NCBI RefSeq assembly: GCF_024346675.1
Contig: NZ_AP024850.1
Coordinates: 3,410,001 to 3,474,000, forward strand
DNA from: Photobacterium sanguinicancri
GTDB lineage: Bacteria; Pseudomonadota; Gammaproteobacteria; Enterobacterales; Vibrionaceae
Direction: 5' to 3'
Length of the DNA stretch: 64,000 bases
The position numbers were made by a program, and so were the translations under genes. Below, piece after piece: positions 46,692 to 55,956 of this stretch. Every line of letters starts with the position of its first letter. Positions within the stretch are counted from its first letter, which is position 1. Below the pieces are notes generated by a model. That model did no database searches, was not told where the DNA came from, and saw nothing but the letters and a program-made list of their open reading frames with translations.

Positions 46692-48378
46692 CTTTCGGGG
46701 TTATCCATTGTTTAACAACATGAGCGACACGTTCCGGTTCTTTTTCCGATAATGTCTGCAAGTAAGAGGTTTGAATTTCTAAACCCGTTTCAGGGCTTGG
46801 CAGCTCAGGCATACTACCTTCAGATACCACCGCTGAGCTTAACGTTGCTTCCGTCATTGCGGCTTTTTCTAGCGGCGCTTCTAATTCACTGTCTGAGGTT
46901 GCCACTGTATTGTTATTGTTGGTATTGAGTGTCGCCACGTCGCTGCCAGTTTTACTCTCAGGTAAAACATTATCCAGTATCGGATCTTTACTGCGCTGAC
47001 GCTCACCTGCTAATTGGCGAATAGCTGGACGCACCACAACAAGTAAAATAACTAACGCGACAATCGCAGATAAAATGTATCGTAAGTAATCCAACCATAC
47101 ATTTTGCATCCACCACACAGGCTCTTCCGCCAATAGCTGAGCTTCCGCTTTATTAAACGGATAAACATGCAGGCTAAAACTATCGCCACGTGCAGCTTCA
47201 ATACCCATCGCATCGCCCAACATTTGGCGAATACTGTCAATTTTAGCTGGAGGGAAGCTGGCAGGATCACCATTTAGCAACACAGATACACTTAAGCGTT
47301 CAATCTGGCCTTGCTGGTAATAAGTATGTTTCATGGTGCGATCCATGGCGTAATCACGTGAATTTTCACCACGCTCATTACCTGCATTTGGATCTTTTTC
47401 TTCATCGCCTTCTTCCGGTGGACGATTACTTAAAGCACCCGGTACACCTTGGGCTGCCTTGCCCACGCGGCGATCGTAAGAAGAGAATTCTGAACGTACA
47501 GTACCTTCAGGCGAATACAGTTCCTCTGTGGCTTCAGTGCGGTCAAAGTTCACTGCCGCAGCCACTTCAACTTGGAAGTTGTCGTTACCGACCATAGGAC
47601 GCAACATGCGTGAAGCGCGATTAATGTAAGTCGCTTCAAGTTTTTGAACGTAATCTAAGTAGGCGCTACTGTTTTTACCATGACGGCCTTCACCGACTAA
47701 CGCTGACAACAAATTACCTTGTTGATCGATCACGTTAACTTGATCAGGTTCAAGCTCGGGAACACTACCCGCGACAAGGTTAACAATCGCGGTGACCTGC
47801 TCTGTGCTCAAAGCTTGGCCTGGTTGTAATGAAAGAATGACCGATGCTGAAGCTTGCTCTTTATCGCGGCGTACAAACAACGTTTGCTTGGGCATCGCCA
47901 AGTGAACACGAACGTTACGCACAGCATCCAGCGCCATAATACTGCGCGCTAATTCACCTTCAAGACCATGACGGTAACGAGCATTTTCAACAAATTGACT
48001 AGTACCTAAACTTGAATCTTGGCTAAGAATTTCAAGGCCTGCAGGTAATTGTGCCTCAACACCTGCCGCAGCAAGTGCCAGCCTTGCTTTACCTAAACTA
48101 TTGCGATCAACCATTACGCTGCCTTTTTGTGGCTCGACGTAATAATCCAATCCTTTTTCTTCAAGTACTGCAATTACTTGGCTACGATCAAACTGCTCAG
48201 CTTCACCGTAAAGCGGGCGATACTGGCTACTGCCTTGCCATAAACCTAACACGACAGCTACGGTTACTAAGGCTGCGATGGCCGCTAACAAGCCCGCTAA
48301 ACGCATACCTGAAAATAAACGTCCCATTCCTGTTGGGCCTGCCATGTTTACCAATTTTTGCTTCATTACTTCAGTCAC
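46678..48378 (-). CDS. fliF: Lateral MS-ring protein FliF
   Basis: Forms the MS ring in the inner membrane. The 566-residue product has an N-terminal helix (LAGLLAAIAALVTVAVVLGLW), periplasmic ring-building motifs (RYRHGLEGELARSIMALDAVRNVRVHLAMPK), a second helix (ILSAIVALVILLVVVRP, about 435-455) and a C-terminal FliG-binding stretch (YLQTLSEKEPERVAHVVKQWI). The start is a GTG at 48378, with an ATG four codons in. Confidence 0.96.
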   Translation of the reverse strand: MTEVMKQKLVNMAGPTGMGRLFSGMRLAGLLAAIAALVTVAVVLGLWQGSSQYRPLYGEAEQFDRSQVIAVLEEKGLDYYVEPQKGSVMVDRNSLGKARLALAAAGVEAQLPAGLEILSQDSSLGTSQFVENARYRHGLEGELARSIMALDAVRNVRVHLAMPKQTLFVRRDKEQASASVILSLQPGQALSTEQVTAIVNLVAGSVPELEPDQVNVIDQQGNLLSALVGEGRHGKNSSAYLDYVQKLEATYINRASRMLRPMVGNDNFQVEVAAAVNFDRTEATEELYSPEGTVRSEFSSYDRRVGKAAQGVPGALSNRPPEEGDEEKDPNAGNERGENSRDYAMDRTMKHTYYQQGQIERLSVSVLLNGDPASFPPAKIDSIRQMLGDAMGIEAARGDSFSLHVYPFNKAEAQLLAEEPVWWMQNVWLDYLRYILSAIVALVILLVVVRPAIRQLAGERQRSKDPILDNVLPESKTGSDVATLNTNNNNTVATSDSELEAPLEKAAMTEATLSSAVVSEGSMPELPSPETGLEIQTSYLQTLSEKEPERVAHVVKQWITPKDADE

Positions 48379-48391
48379 TTAAGCATTCCCA

Positions 48392-48736
48392 CTACACAGG
48401 CATTTTCATAACATCATCGTACGCAGTCAGGAGCTTATTGCGCACCTGCACCATAGCAGAGAACGCAAGACTCGCTTTTTGGCTAGCAACCATCGCGCCA
48501 ACCAAGTCATCACTCTGACCAGTATCGACTGCTGTCATCTTTGCAGATGCATCACGACTTTGTTGATCGACGTTATTCAAGGTTTCAGTGATCACACTGG
48601 TAAAATCTACCGCTTGTGTTTGCGGTGTAGTGATCGGATTTGGCGCAATTTGGATCGCATCAAATGACTGGATTTGTGCCTGAACTTCAGCAATTTGACT
48701 TAAAGGCTGCTGCATGGCTAACACGTTATTTTGCAT
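48392..48736 (-). CDS. fliE: Lateral MS-ring/rod adaptor FliE
   Basis: Links the MS ring to the rod. The 114-residue protein has the conserved C-terminal half (DQQSRDASAKMTAVDTGQSDDLVGAMVASQKASLAFSAMVQVRNKLLTAYDDVMKM, about residues 58-113). It sits 20 bases after lafK. Confidence 0.94.
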   Translation of the reverse strand: MQNNVLAMQQPLSQIAEVQAQIQSFDAIQIAPNPITTPQTQAVDFTSVITETLNNVDQQSRDASAKMTAVDTGQSDDLVGAMVASQKASLAFSAMVQVRNKLLTAYDDVMKMPV

Positions 48737-48756
48737 TACAAGGTCTCTAAAAATGC

Positions 48757-50238
48757 TTAAGAAAAGTTATAGTTATTCGCTGAAAGTTCAGCGCTTTGAT
48801 TCGTAAGGATTTGTTCTACATCCATACCCTGCTCACGCATCGTTTGCAGCTTGTACCGTAACGCACGCGTCGATACACCTAGCTCTTCTGCTGTTTTACT
48901 ACGATGGCCATTAAAGCGACGTAAGGTCTCTATAATGGTATTAAATTCTGCTAGCTTGCGGCTTTTTTGTAAATTTGGTCGGTTGTTCGTGACCACCTCA
49001 CTCACCGCATCCACGCTTAAAGGTTGGTGTTCAATCGGCATGACTGTTGTCGTCCCGTTCATGGCAACCAACTCATCAGGGGGGGTACTCTCTGGCTCCG
49101 TCACCAAAGGTTGACCCGGTAACATCAAATCTTGTGCGCGGATCAAGCAACCATGGCTCATTACCAAGGCGCGTTGAATTATGTTTTCTAGTTCACGGAC
49201 ATTGCCCGGCCATGTATAAGCCGTCAGTGCGCGTTTCGCCGAATCTGTAAAATGGGTAGATTCTTGCCCTAGCATCATGTGTCGCTTAAGCAGGTGCTTG
49301 GCCAGTGGAATAATATCTTCCGTACGATCGCGTAATGACGCACAGCACAATGGAAAGACGTTTAGACGGTAGTAAAGATCTGCTCTAAAGCGACCTTCCG
49401 CAACGGCTTTTTCTAGATCCTGATTAGTGGCAGCAAGAACACGAATATCAAGATTAATCTTCTGGTGGCTGCCTAAACGCTCAACTTCTTTTTCTTGCAG
49501 TACACGCAGCAACTTGGTTTGCAATCCCAGTGGCAGCTCAGCAATTTCATCCAGCAGCAGTGTGCCACCGTTGGCGATTTCAAGCTTGCCTGGTTGCGCC
49601 GATGACGCGCCAGTAAAAGCACCTTTGGCATGGCCAAATAAAATCGACTCAATCATGGTTTCAGGAATAGCGGCGCAGTTAATCGCGACAAAAGGTGCTT
49701 GTGAACGCGGCGATGCATTATGAATAAAACTCGCGAGCACTTCTTTGCCAGTGCCACTTTCACCATTGATTAAAACAGAGGCATCGGTTTGAGCAACACG
49801 CTGTGCCAACTGCAATAATTGTTTACTCTGTGGCGCTTTTGCCACCATGGATGAACACGACTGACTGGTTTGCATAATACGCTGAACCAGTTGCCCTAAA
49901 TGCGTATGGCCAAATGGGATCAGTAAATAATCGGTCGCACCAACTTGCAATGCGCGACTTACCTGAGTGGCATGCGGCAATTCAGATAGCACGGCAATCG
50001 AGCCGTCATAGCCATGACGACGCACTAACGCAATAATATCCGCCGCTTCACTACCATCTTCCAGACACGCAGGAACCAATAGAAGATCCCAAACTTGCTG
50101 ATCGAGAGTATTTAAACAATCCATCGGATTAGTGACTCGACTAAGTTGATAGCCTTCCGCTTCACCATTCGCCAAAACGTTATCAAGAACGGCATGCTGG
50201 GGGTGAAACATCAGTACTTGCCAAATTTTCCTTGTCAT
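48757..50238 (-). CDS. lafK: Sigma-54-dependent flagellar master activator LafK
   Basis: Activates sigma-54 promoters of the lateral flagellar genes. The 493-residue product has an N-terminal receiver-like domain (about 1-125), an AAA+ domain with Walker A (INGESGTGKEVLASFIH), the sigma-54 contact loop GAFTGA (HAKGAFTGASSAQPGKL), Walker B (GGTLLLDEIAELPLG), and a C-terminal Fis-type HTH (HRSKTAEELGVSTRALRYKLQTM). In the receiver part, the acidic pocket and phospho-acceptor Asp are replaced (FHPQH and LLVPACL), so phosphorylation is unlikely, as in FleQ/FlrA-type regulators. AGGAG precedes the ATG. It overlaps motY by four bases. Confidence 0.92.
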   Translation of the reverse strand: MTRKIWQVLMFHPQHAVLDNVLANGEAEGYQLSRVTNPMDCLNTLDQQVWDLLLVPACLEDGSEAADIIALVRRHGYDGSIAVLSELPHATQVSRALQVGATDYLLIPFGHTHLGQLVQRIMQTSQSCSSMVAKAPQSKQLLQLAQRVAQTDASVLINGESGTGKEVLASFIHNASPRSQAPFVAINCAAIPETMIESILFGHAKGAFTGASSAQPGKLEIANGGTLLLDEIAELPLGLQTKLLRVLQEKEVERLGSHQKINLDIRVLAATNQDLEKAVAEGRFRADLYYRLNVFPLCCASLRDRTEDIIPLAKHLLKRHMMLGQESTHFTDSAKRALTAYTWPGNVRELENIIQRALVMSHGCLIRAQDLMLPGQPLVTEPESTPPDELVAMNGTTTVMPIEHQPLSVDAVSEVVTNNRPNLQKSRKLAEFNTIIETLRRFNGHRSKTAEELGVSTRALRYKLQTMREQGMDVEQILTNQSAELSANNYNFS

Positions 50239-51107
50239 GAGCCTGCTCCTGATTTTCTTACCAGTCGAACCGTGGCACGACGATTTGATTGCAACGCTTG
50301 AGAATTGCTTTCGGTACTCACTAAATAGCGATCACCATGAGAACGGATCTGCAACAACTTACGAGGAACGCCAAGCTCAATCAGCATGGCAGCAACTTCC
50401 TCGGCTCGCTGGCGAGAAATACGCATCTTGCTACTGAATTGCCCTAATTGATCGGAATAACCATCAACTAACACTTTCTGAACCTGTGCATCAATACGAA
50501 TATATTCAGCAATCCCTTTTAGCTTGTTAATATCTTGCTTATTTAAGCTTGAAGACGCGGCATTAAAATAAAATTCAGAATCTCTAATTTGTTGATAGTT
50601 ATATGCTATTAATTGATTTTTACATTGCTGAAACTCAGCCATCGGCTCAGTTAAATTAATATTTTGAATTACTACACTGCTGTTTTTTTGACGGTCATCC
50701 GTCAAAGTAACTTTAACCCATCGGCCATGATTTAACTCATTAATAACATTCTCAGCATTGTTTATTATTAATTCATCAGCAGATTGAGAACGTTGAGCCT
50801 GGGTTTTTGAATATAACTTAACAGCTGGAGTCGATGTCCAAAATGGTGATACTGATTCCACATCAACAATATTAATAAATGGCTTAATTTTAGTGGATTT
50901 TATCTTTAAGCGTGTTTTTTCCCCTGCTTCAGAAATAAGTTTCACTGAACCAAAATCTCGGATCTCATGAGAAATAACACAAGAAGTTTTACTACCATAA
51001 AAATCCCACCCACTATCGTCTAATGCTGCCATCCATTTATTTTCTCGCGCATTAACTGCACAGGAAGCAATCAGCATAAGAGTGACAATGATTCTATTGC
51101 AAACCAT
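50235..51107 (-). CDS. motY: Lateral MotY-like protein with OmpA domain
   Basis: Periplasmic T-ring-like protein that helps position stators; a lateral motY precedes lafK in V. parahaemolyticus as well. The 290-residue product (ATG at 51107, GGAG nine bases upstream) has a signal peptide (RIIVTLMLIASCAVNA, cleavage near residue 20), a MotY-type N-terminal beta domain, and a C-terminal OmpA-like peptidoglycan-binding domain (VLVDGYSDQLGQFSSKMRISRQRAEEVAAML...NRRATVRLVRK). It is first in the motY-lafK-fliEFGHIJ run. Confidence 0.88.
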   Translation of the reverse strand: MVCNRIIVTLMLIASCAVNARENKWMAALDDSGWDFYGSKTSCVISHEIRDFGSVKLISEAGEKTRLKIKSTKIKPFINIVDVESVSPFWTSTPAVKLYSKTQAQRSQSADELIINNAENVINELNHGRWVKVTLTDDRQKNSSVVIQNINLTEPMAEFQQCKNQLIAYNYQQIRDSEFYFNAASSSLNKQDINKLKGIAEYIRIDAQVQKVLVDGYSDQLGQFSSKMRISRQRAEEVAAMLIELGVPRKLLQIRSHGDRYLVSTESNSQALQSNRRATVRLVRKSGAGS

Positions 51108-51742
51108 TACAAGGAACTCCAGAACAACCTTCAAACACAGCCAAAGCTATTTAAATAGCATAAGAAACGCCAAAGCGACCAACCTTGAACAAATCTTAAA
51201 TTTTATTTAATAAAAAGAATAAAAATAAAATAAATCTAATTTTTCAGCAACTTAAATAGATAAAACGACAAAAAAATGACATCACCCAATCAGGATAAAT
51301 ATCACCTCAAATAACATGGAAATTTATTATTTCACTTTTAATATACGCGCTAATAAGAATGCATTAGCTCTGGCATGTCAACTGTCAATAAAATGAACAT
51401 TAAAAAGTCAATAATTTGGTCAATTATTAATCCAGTGGATAGCACCCATTATATAACACGACGTACAGTATATTATTGCACTACTAAAAGTGGATTGGTT
51501 TGACAAGGCAACCATTATAAAGGTAGTCTCTCTCGCCAAAATGAAGCCGTAATAAAAATAACAAAAACACCGATATTAACCAGTGAAATTTAACTTTTCC
51601 CGTTTTAATTATTTAAAACATTTCATTAACTTTTATTCCGTGTTTATTATTTAATATAATTTATCAAGAATATAAGCGTTTTTGTTCAACTTGATAATGA
51701 CCACTATCCATCGACTGTCAGACTTATTATTTGCAAGTGATT
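51108..51742. other. motY-fliM divergent control region
   Basis: 635 bases of very AT-rich DNA between two divergent operons, probably holding the entry promoters of the lateral system. Best signals are a partial sigma-54-like TGGCATGTCAACTGTC at 51371-51386 (the -12 GC is GT) and an AATAATT / AATTATT inverted repeat at 51410-51428. No gene is seen. Confidence 0.4.
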
Positions 51743-52642
51743 ATGACTAAAAAGAGTAAAATCATATCCAATACTGATCAGGTCGAAGTTCGCGATTTTG
51801 ATCTTGCTAGCCCAGAACATCGTATCGGTGCGCTCCAAGCGATCATCGATAATGTCTGCAAACAATTTGAACGAACGGCTCGGCAGTCATACCATCATCT
51901 ACTTCGCCACCCTGTATCGTTCAGCCTTGAACAGCAAGATACGCTGAAACTTCAAGATTACTTACAGCAAATGCCAAAGCCGTCACTGTATCGTGAGTTT
52001 ATTGTGTCACCACATGACTTACACGGCACCATTGCGATTGATGGCGAACTGCTTTTCTTTATGGTCGATCTGTTCTTTGGTGGTCTCGGCAGTAATAAAC
52101 GAAAACGTACTGAGATGAGTGATACGGAACTTCGCTTAGTCGAACGCTTTTTTTGTGTCGCCCTTGAGCATTTCTCCAACGGCTGGCACAGCATCACTAA
52201 TTGGCAAAGCGAGCTAACCGAGAAGAATACACTGCGCCTCGGCAACATGATGCAAACCAATCAACTCTATCAAGTCTGTCACTTCACAATGGAAGTCGCC
52301 GGGCATAAGGGCTGGCTGGCCATCTCGCTACCTTTTGCCGGGTTGGACTTTTTACGTGACCAGCAAAAACCGATAGATATTGATACCGACCCTGAATTAC
52401 AGGCCCGAATTCAAAATAAAATCTGTCAGGCGCCAATGCACCTAACAACAACATTAGCTGAGCGCCGTTTGCCTTTAGGTAACGTGATGGATCTAAAAGC
52501 TGGTGATGTTATTCCGATTGAGTTACCAAATGAAGTTACGGTTAAGGCGGGGAATACAGCCCTGTTTACTGCGCGCGTTGCGGAAAACAATGCCAGCCTA
52601 GTTCTTCAAGTCCAAAGCGTGATTAAGCAAAATAGGAATTAA
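51743..52642 (+). CDS. fliM: Lateral motor switch protein FliM, no CheY-binding peptide
   Basis: C-ring switch protein. The 299-residue product has the FliM middle domain (YHHLLRHPVSFSL, YREFIVSPHDLHGTIAIDGELLFFMVDLFFGG) and the C-terminal SpoA domain (LGNVMDLKAGDVIPIELPNEVTVKAGNTALF). The canonical N-terminal peptide (LSQxEIDALL) that binds CheY-P is absent: the protein opens MTKKSKIISNTDQVEVRDFD. Reading upstream in frame to the preceding stop at 51698 shows no such motif, so the absence is not a start-site error. It heads fliMNPQR-flhBA. Start ATG 51743. Confidence 0.92.
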   Translation: MTKKSKIISNTDQVEVRDFDLASPEHRIGALQAIIDNVCKQFERTARQSYHHLLRHPVSFSLEQQDTLKLQDYLQQMPKPSLYREFIVSPHDLHGTIAIDGELLFFMVDLFFGGLGSNKRKRTEMSDTELRLVERFFCVALEHFSNGWHSITNWQSELTEKNTLRLGNMMQTNQLYQVCHFTMEVAGHKGWLAISLPFAGLDFLRDQQKPIDIDTDPELQARIQNKICQAPMHLTTTLAERRLPLGNVMDLKAGDVIPIELPNEVTVKAGNTALFTARVAENNASLVLQVQSVIKQNRN

Positions 52643-52643
52643 A

Positions 52644-53003
52644 ATGTCTGAACAAGTCTCTGATTTAAATATCGATCTTGATGACCTTGATCTTGGCAGC
52701 TTAGGGCAAGACCCAATGCCCGCTGCGATGAATACTCCAACGCAAGATATGAGCTTCATTCGAAATATTCCAGTCAATCTGACACTGGAAGTGGCGAGCA
52801 CTGAACTGATGGTCGGTGACTTAATGAATGTCGGTTTAGGCACTGTAATTGAGCTTGATAAGCTTAGCGGTGAAGCGATGGATGTGAAAGTCAACGGTAC
52901 TCTACTTGGCCATGCTGAAGTGGTTATTGTGAACAACAAATACGGCCTACGTTTAGTCGATGTGGTTGATGACAATGACATGCTAAAAGGGCTTACCAAG
53001 TAA
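52644..53003 (+). CDS. fliN: Lateral switch protein FliN
   Basis: C-ring protein of 119 residues with an acidic N-terminus (LNIDLDDLDLGSLG) and a SpoA domain (FIRNIPVNLTLEVASTELMVGDLMNVGLGTVIELDKLSGEAMDVKVNG). Its TAA overlaps the fliP ATG. No fliO gene lies between fliN and fliP. Confidence 0.95.
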   Translation: MSEQVSDLNIDLDDLDLGSLGQDPMPAAMNTPTQDMSFIRNIPVNLTLEVASTELMVGDLMNVGLGTVIELDKLSGEAMDVKVNGTLLGHAEVVIVNNKYGLRLVDVVDDNDMLKGLTK

Positions 53004-53731
53004 TGCGCTATCTGGCTTTAATGGGCTTATGGCTCTTTGCTTGTACGCCTGCATGGGCACAAGATTTGTCATTACTGACCATTAACGGCCCTGCAGGGCA
53101 AGAGGAATACAGCGTAAAGCTACAAGTCTTCTTGCTCATGACAGCACTGGCTTTTTTACCCGCCATGTTGCTGATGGTAACCAGCTTTACCCGCATTATT
53201 ATTGTGCTCGGTATTTTACGCCAGGCCATGGGTTTACAACAAAGTCCACCCAATCGTATTTTAGTCGGTATCGCGATGACAATGACCTTATTTATCATGC
53301 GTCCCGTGCTTTACGACATCTATGATAATGCGGTCATTCCTTATCAAGAAAACCAAATGACGTTGCAAGATGCGGCACAAACAGCGGCAAAGCCACTACG
53401 CCAGTTTATGTTGCAGCAAACACGTGAAACCGACTTAGAACAAATTCTGCGTATAGCCAACGAGCCCGCACCTGACAATCTCGATGACCTCGATTTTCTG
53501 ATAGTCATGCCCGCATTCGTCCTTAGTGAGCTTAAAACCGCGTTTCAAATCGGCTTTATGTTATTCATCCCCTTTTTGATTATCGACATCGTTGTCGCCA
53601 GTGTATTGATGGCGATGGGTATGATGATGCTATCGCCACTGATCATTTCCTTACCATTCAAGCTAATGATTTTTGTCATGGTCGATGGCTGGTCAATGAC
53701 GGTTGGAACATTAAGTGCCAGCTTTGGCTAA
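53003..53731 (+). CDS. fliP: Lateral export gate protein FliP
   Basis: Core export-gate membrane protein. The 242-residue product has a cleavable signal peptide (LALMGLWLFACTPAWAQ), then FLLMTALAFLPAMLLMVTSFTRIIIVLGILRQAMG and DFLIVMPAFVLSELKTAFQIGFMLFIPFLIIDIVVASVLMAMGM, highly conserved FliP segments. Normal length. Confidence 0.96.
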   Translation: MRYLALMGLWLFACTPAWAQDLSLLTINGPAGQEEYSVKLQVFLLMTALAFLPAMLLMVTSFTRIIIVLGILRQAMGLQQSPPNRILVGIAMTMTLFIMRPVLYDIYDNAVIPYQENQMTLQDAAQTAAKPLRQFMLQQTRETDLEQILRIANEPAPDNLDDLDFLIVMPAFVLSELKTAFQIGFMLFIPFLIIDIVVASVLMAMGMMMLSPLIISLPFKLMIFVMVDGWSMTVGTLSASFG

Positions 53732-53764
53732 GCAGTTATTCATCACCGGGGAAATGGATAAGAT

Positions 53765-54034
53765 ATGGGTTCAGAATTTGTAGCGGCATTTTTTGGTGAT
53801 GCACTCGTTATCATCATCAGCATGGTGTGCGTATTAATTGTGCCAAGCCTTTTGGTTGGTCTTGTGGTCAGTATTTTTCAAGCCGCCACCCAAATCAATG
53901 AACAAACGCTGAGTTTTCTCCCGCGCTTACTGGTTACTTTGGCTATGCTGGGGTTTGCTGGCCCTTGGCTACTGCGCACATTGGGTGATTTATTTACCCG
54001 TCTGTTCCTCGATATTCCACATTTAATCGGTTAA
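53765..54034 (+). CDS. fliQ: Lateral export gate protein FliQ
   Basis: An 89-residue, two-helix export-gate subunit (SMVCVLIVPSLLVGLVVSIFQAATQINEQTLSFLPRLL is the diagnostic middle). It lies between fliP and fliR. Confidence 0.95.
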   Translation: MGSEFVAAFFGDALVIIISMVCVLIVPSLLVGLVVSIFQAATQINEQTLSFLPRLLVTLAMLGFAGPWLLRTLGDLFTRLFLDIPHLIG

Positions 54035-54040
54035 CCCATT

Positions 54041-54817
54041 ATGGAGTTATCCGCAGCGCAATTCACCGCATTAATCGGGCAGGTATGGTGGCCGTTCTTT
54101 CGTATTAGTGCCGCATTAATGCTAATGCCTATCTTTGGTGGTAGCCAAATTCCGGTACAGGTCCGCATTGCCTTATCGCTCATTATTAGCGTGCTTGCCG
54201 CTCCGTTAATGCCGACAATGCCTGCGGTTGATCCCCTTTCTGTTGAAGCGCTAATTCTCGCGGGACAACAAGTGATCATCGGCGCTATGCTCGCCTTATT
54301 GCTCGATTTACTCTTTGCCATTTTCACTACGATGGGGCAGATCTTATCGATGCAAATGGGCCTAGGGATGGCGATGATGAATGACCCGATTAATGGGGTC
54401 AGTATTCCTGCGTTAGGTAAGTATTATCAACTCTATGCTTTAATGCTTTTTCTGGCGCTAGATGGCCATTTAGTCGCGTTAGATGTAATGGTACAAAGCT
54501 TCAACATTTGGCCCGTCGGCGAGATGATGAGCCAAATGGCACTGCATACTATCATCATGCGATTTGGCTGGATGATGGCCGCCGCTTTGCTGCTCTCGTT
54601 ACCCGCTGTTTGTGCCATGTTATTGGTCAATGGATCATTCGGTATGATGAACCGCGCCGCACCTCAGCTTAACGTGTTTGCGCTTGGCTTCCCGATGACC
54701 ATGCTATTAGGACTAATTTGTTTATTAATCACCACATCAGGGATCCCAGAGAACTTCACTCGCTTAAGCAGTGAAACTCTCTCCCTGATGCTGACCTTAG
54801 AGGAGGCGCATCCGTGA
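54041..54817 (+). CDS. fliR: Lateral export gate protein FliR
   Basis: Export-gate membrane protein of 258 residues with several helices. FliR markers are FFRISAALMLMPIFGGSQIPVQVRIALSLIIS, GLGMAMMNDPINGVSIPALGKYYQLYALMLFLALDGH and MMNRAAPQLNVFALGFPMTMLLGL. It overlaps the flhB start by four bases (GTGA). Confidence 0.95.
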   Translation: MELSAAQFTALIGQVWWPFFRISAALMLMPIFGGSQIPVQVRIALSLIISVLAAPLMPTMPAVDPLSVEALILAGQQVIIGAMLALLLDLLFAIFTTMGQILSMQMGLGMAMMNDPINGVSIPALGKYYQLYALMLFLALDGHLVALDVMVQSFNIWPVGEMMSQMALHTIIMRFGWMMAAALLLSLPAVCAMLLVNGSFGMMNRAAPQLNVFALGFPMTMLLGLICLLITTSGIPENFTRLSSETLSLMLTLEEAHP

Positions 54818-55941
54818 GTGAGAATAGCAGTCAGGACAAAACGGAACAGCCCAGTCAACAGAAATTACGTAAAGCCAGAGAGGACGGTAATCTCCCTCGT
54901 TCAAAAGAGCTGGTGACCGCATTAATGACACTGGGTAGTGCACTACTACTGACGGCCTTTGGTGGCACCTTGGCGGAAATGTTTCGTCAAGTTACCCTAC
55001 TGAATATGCGGTTATCTAAAGAAGCCGCTTTTGACACTAAAATCATGCTTCAGAACCTCAGTGAAAGTTTATGGTTAATGGTATCAGCCATTGGCCCTAT
55101 GCTAGGGCTACTGGTGCTCATTACCATTTTCGCCAATCTACTTCGCGGGGGCTGGAACCTGTCGGCAAAATCAGCCCAGCCCAAATTCTCCAAGCTTAAT
55201 CCTATTTCAGGGATTAAGCGGATGTTCTCGACCAAGTCATTAGCTGAACTGGTTAAAAGTATTCTCAAGGTCACCTTGATTATCGCCACCTTGGTGCTGT
55301 TAATTAAAAACACCCTTAACGACATTGTGAATTTACAACGCTTACCGCTACCCGAAGCCATGCTACAAACCGTCGATTTTTTATGGCTTGGGCTGTTTAG
55401 CTTTGGTTTGGCACTGCTGTTCATTGCGATTTTAGAACTGCCATATTCGGGCTGGGAGTACACCAAACAGCTCAAGATGACCAAACAAGAAGTAAAAGAA
55501 GAAAGTAAAAACAGCGAAGGTCGCCCTGAAGTCAAAGCCCGAATTCGCCAGCTACAACAGCAAATGTCGCAACGTAGTTTGACCCAAACCGTGCCCCAAG
55601 CGGATGTCGTCATTACCAACCCAACGCACTATGCGGTGGCACTGAAATACGATTTAGATAAAGCTGGTGCACCCTTTGTGATCGCCAAAGGTGTCGATCA
55701 AATGGCGCTCCAAATTCAGCAAGTGGCACGCCGCCATGATTGCCCTGTGGTAGAAATTCCGCCGCTTACCCGTGCTGTGTATTACTCCACTAATGAATGG
55801 CAGGAAGTGCCTGCTCCTTTATATGTCGCCGTTGCACATATTCTGACGTTTGTTTTCCAAATGAAAGAATATCAAAAAGGGCGTCAGCCAAGTAAACCTG
55901 AATTTCCACGGGTCTCTATTCCCCGAGAACTTCGTCGTTAA
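54814..55941 (+). CDS. flhB: Lateral export switch protein FlhB
   Basis: Export-gate protein that switches substrate specificity after autocleavage. The 375-residue product has the basic N-terminus (DKTEQPSQQKLRKAREDGNLPRSKEL), four membrane helices, and the autocleavage motif NPTH (DVVITNPTHYAVALKYD, about residues 264-280). Start is GTG at 54814, coupled to fliR. Confidence 0.96.
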   Translation: MSENSSQDKTEQPSQQKLRKAREDGNLPRSKELVTALMTLGSALLLTAFGGTLAEMFRQVTLLNMRLSKEAAFDTKIMLQNLSESLWLMVSAIGPMLGLLVLITIFANLLRGGWNLSAKSAQPKFSKLNPISGIKRMFSTKSLAELVKSILKVTLIIATLVLLIKNTLNDIVNLQRLPLPEAMLQTVDFLWLGLFSFGLALLFIAILELPYSGWEYTKQLKMTKQEVKEESKNSEGRPEVKARIRQLQQQMSQRSLTQTVPQADVVITNPTHYAVALKYDLDKAGAPFVIAKGVDQMALQIQQVARRHDCPVVEIPPLTRAVYYSTNEWQEVPAPLYVAVAHILTFVFQMKEYQKGRQPSKPEFPRVSIPRELRR

Positions 55942-55956
55942 CGAGAACAATCTGCC

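Noticed and set aside
51371..51386. Sigma-54 promoter in the motY-fliM region
   Set aside because: The -24 GG is present but the -12 GC is GT, and the position is more than 350 bases from fliM. Kept only as a weak signal in the region note.
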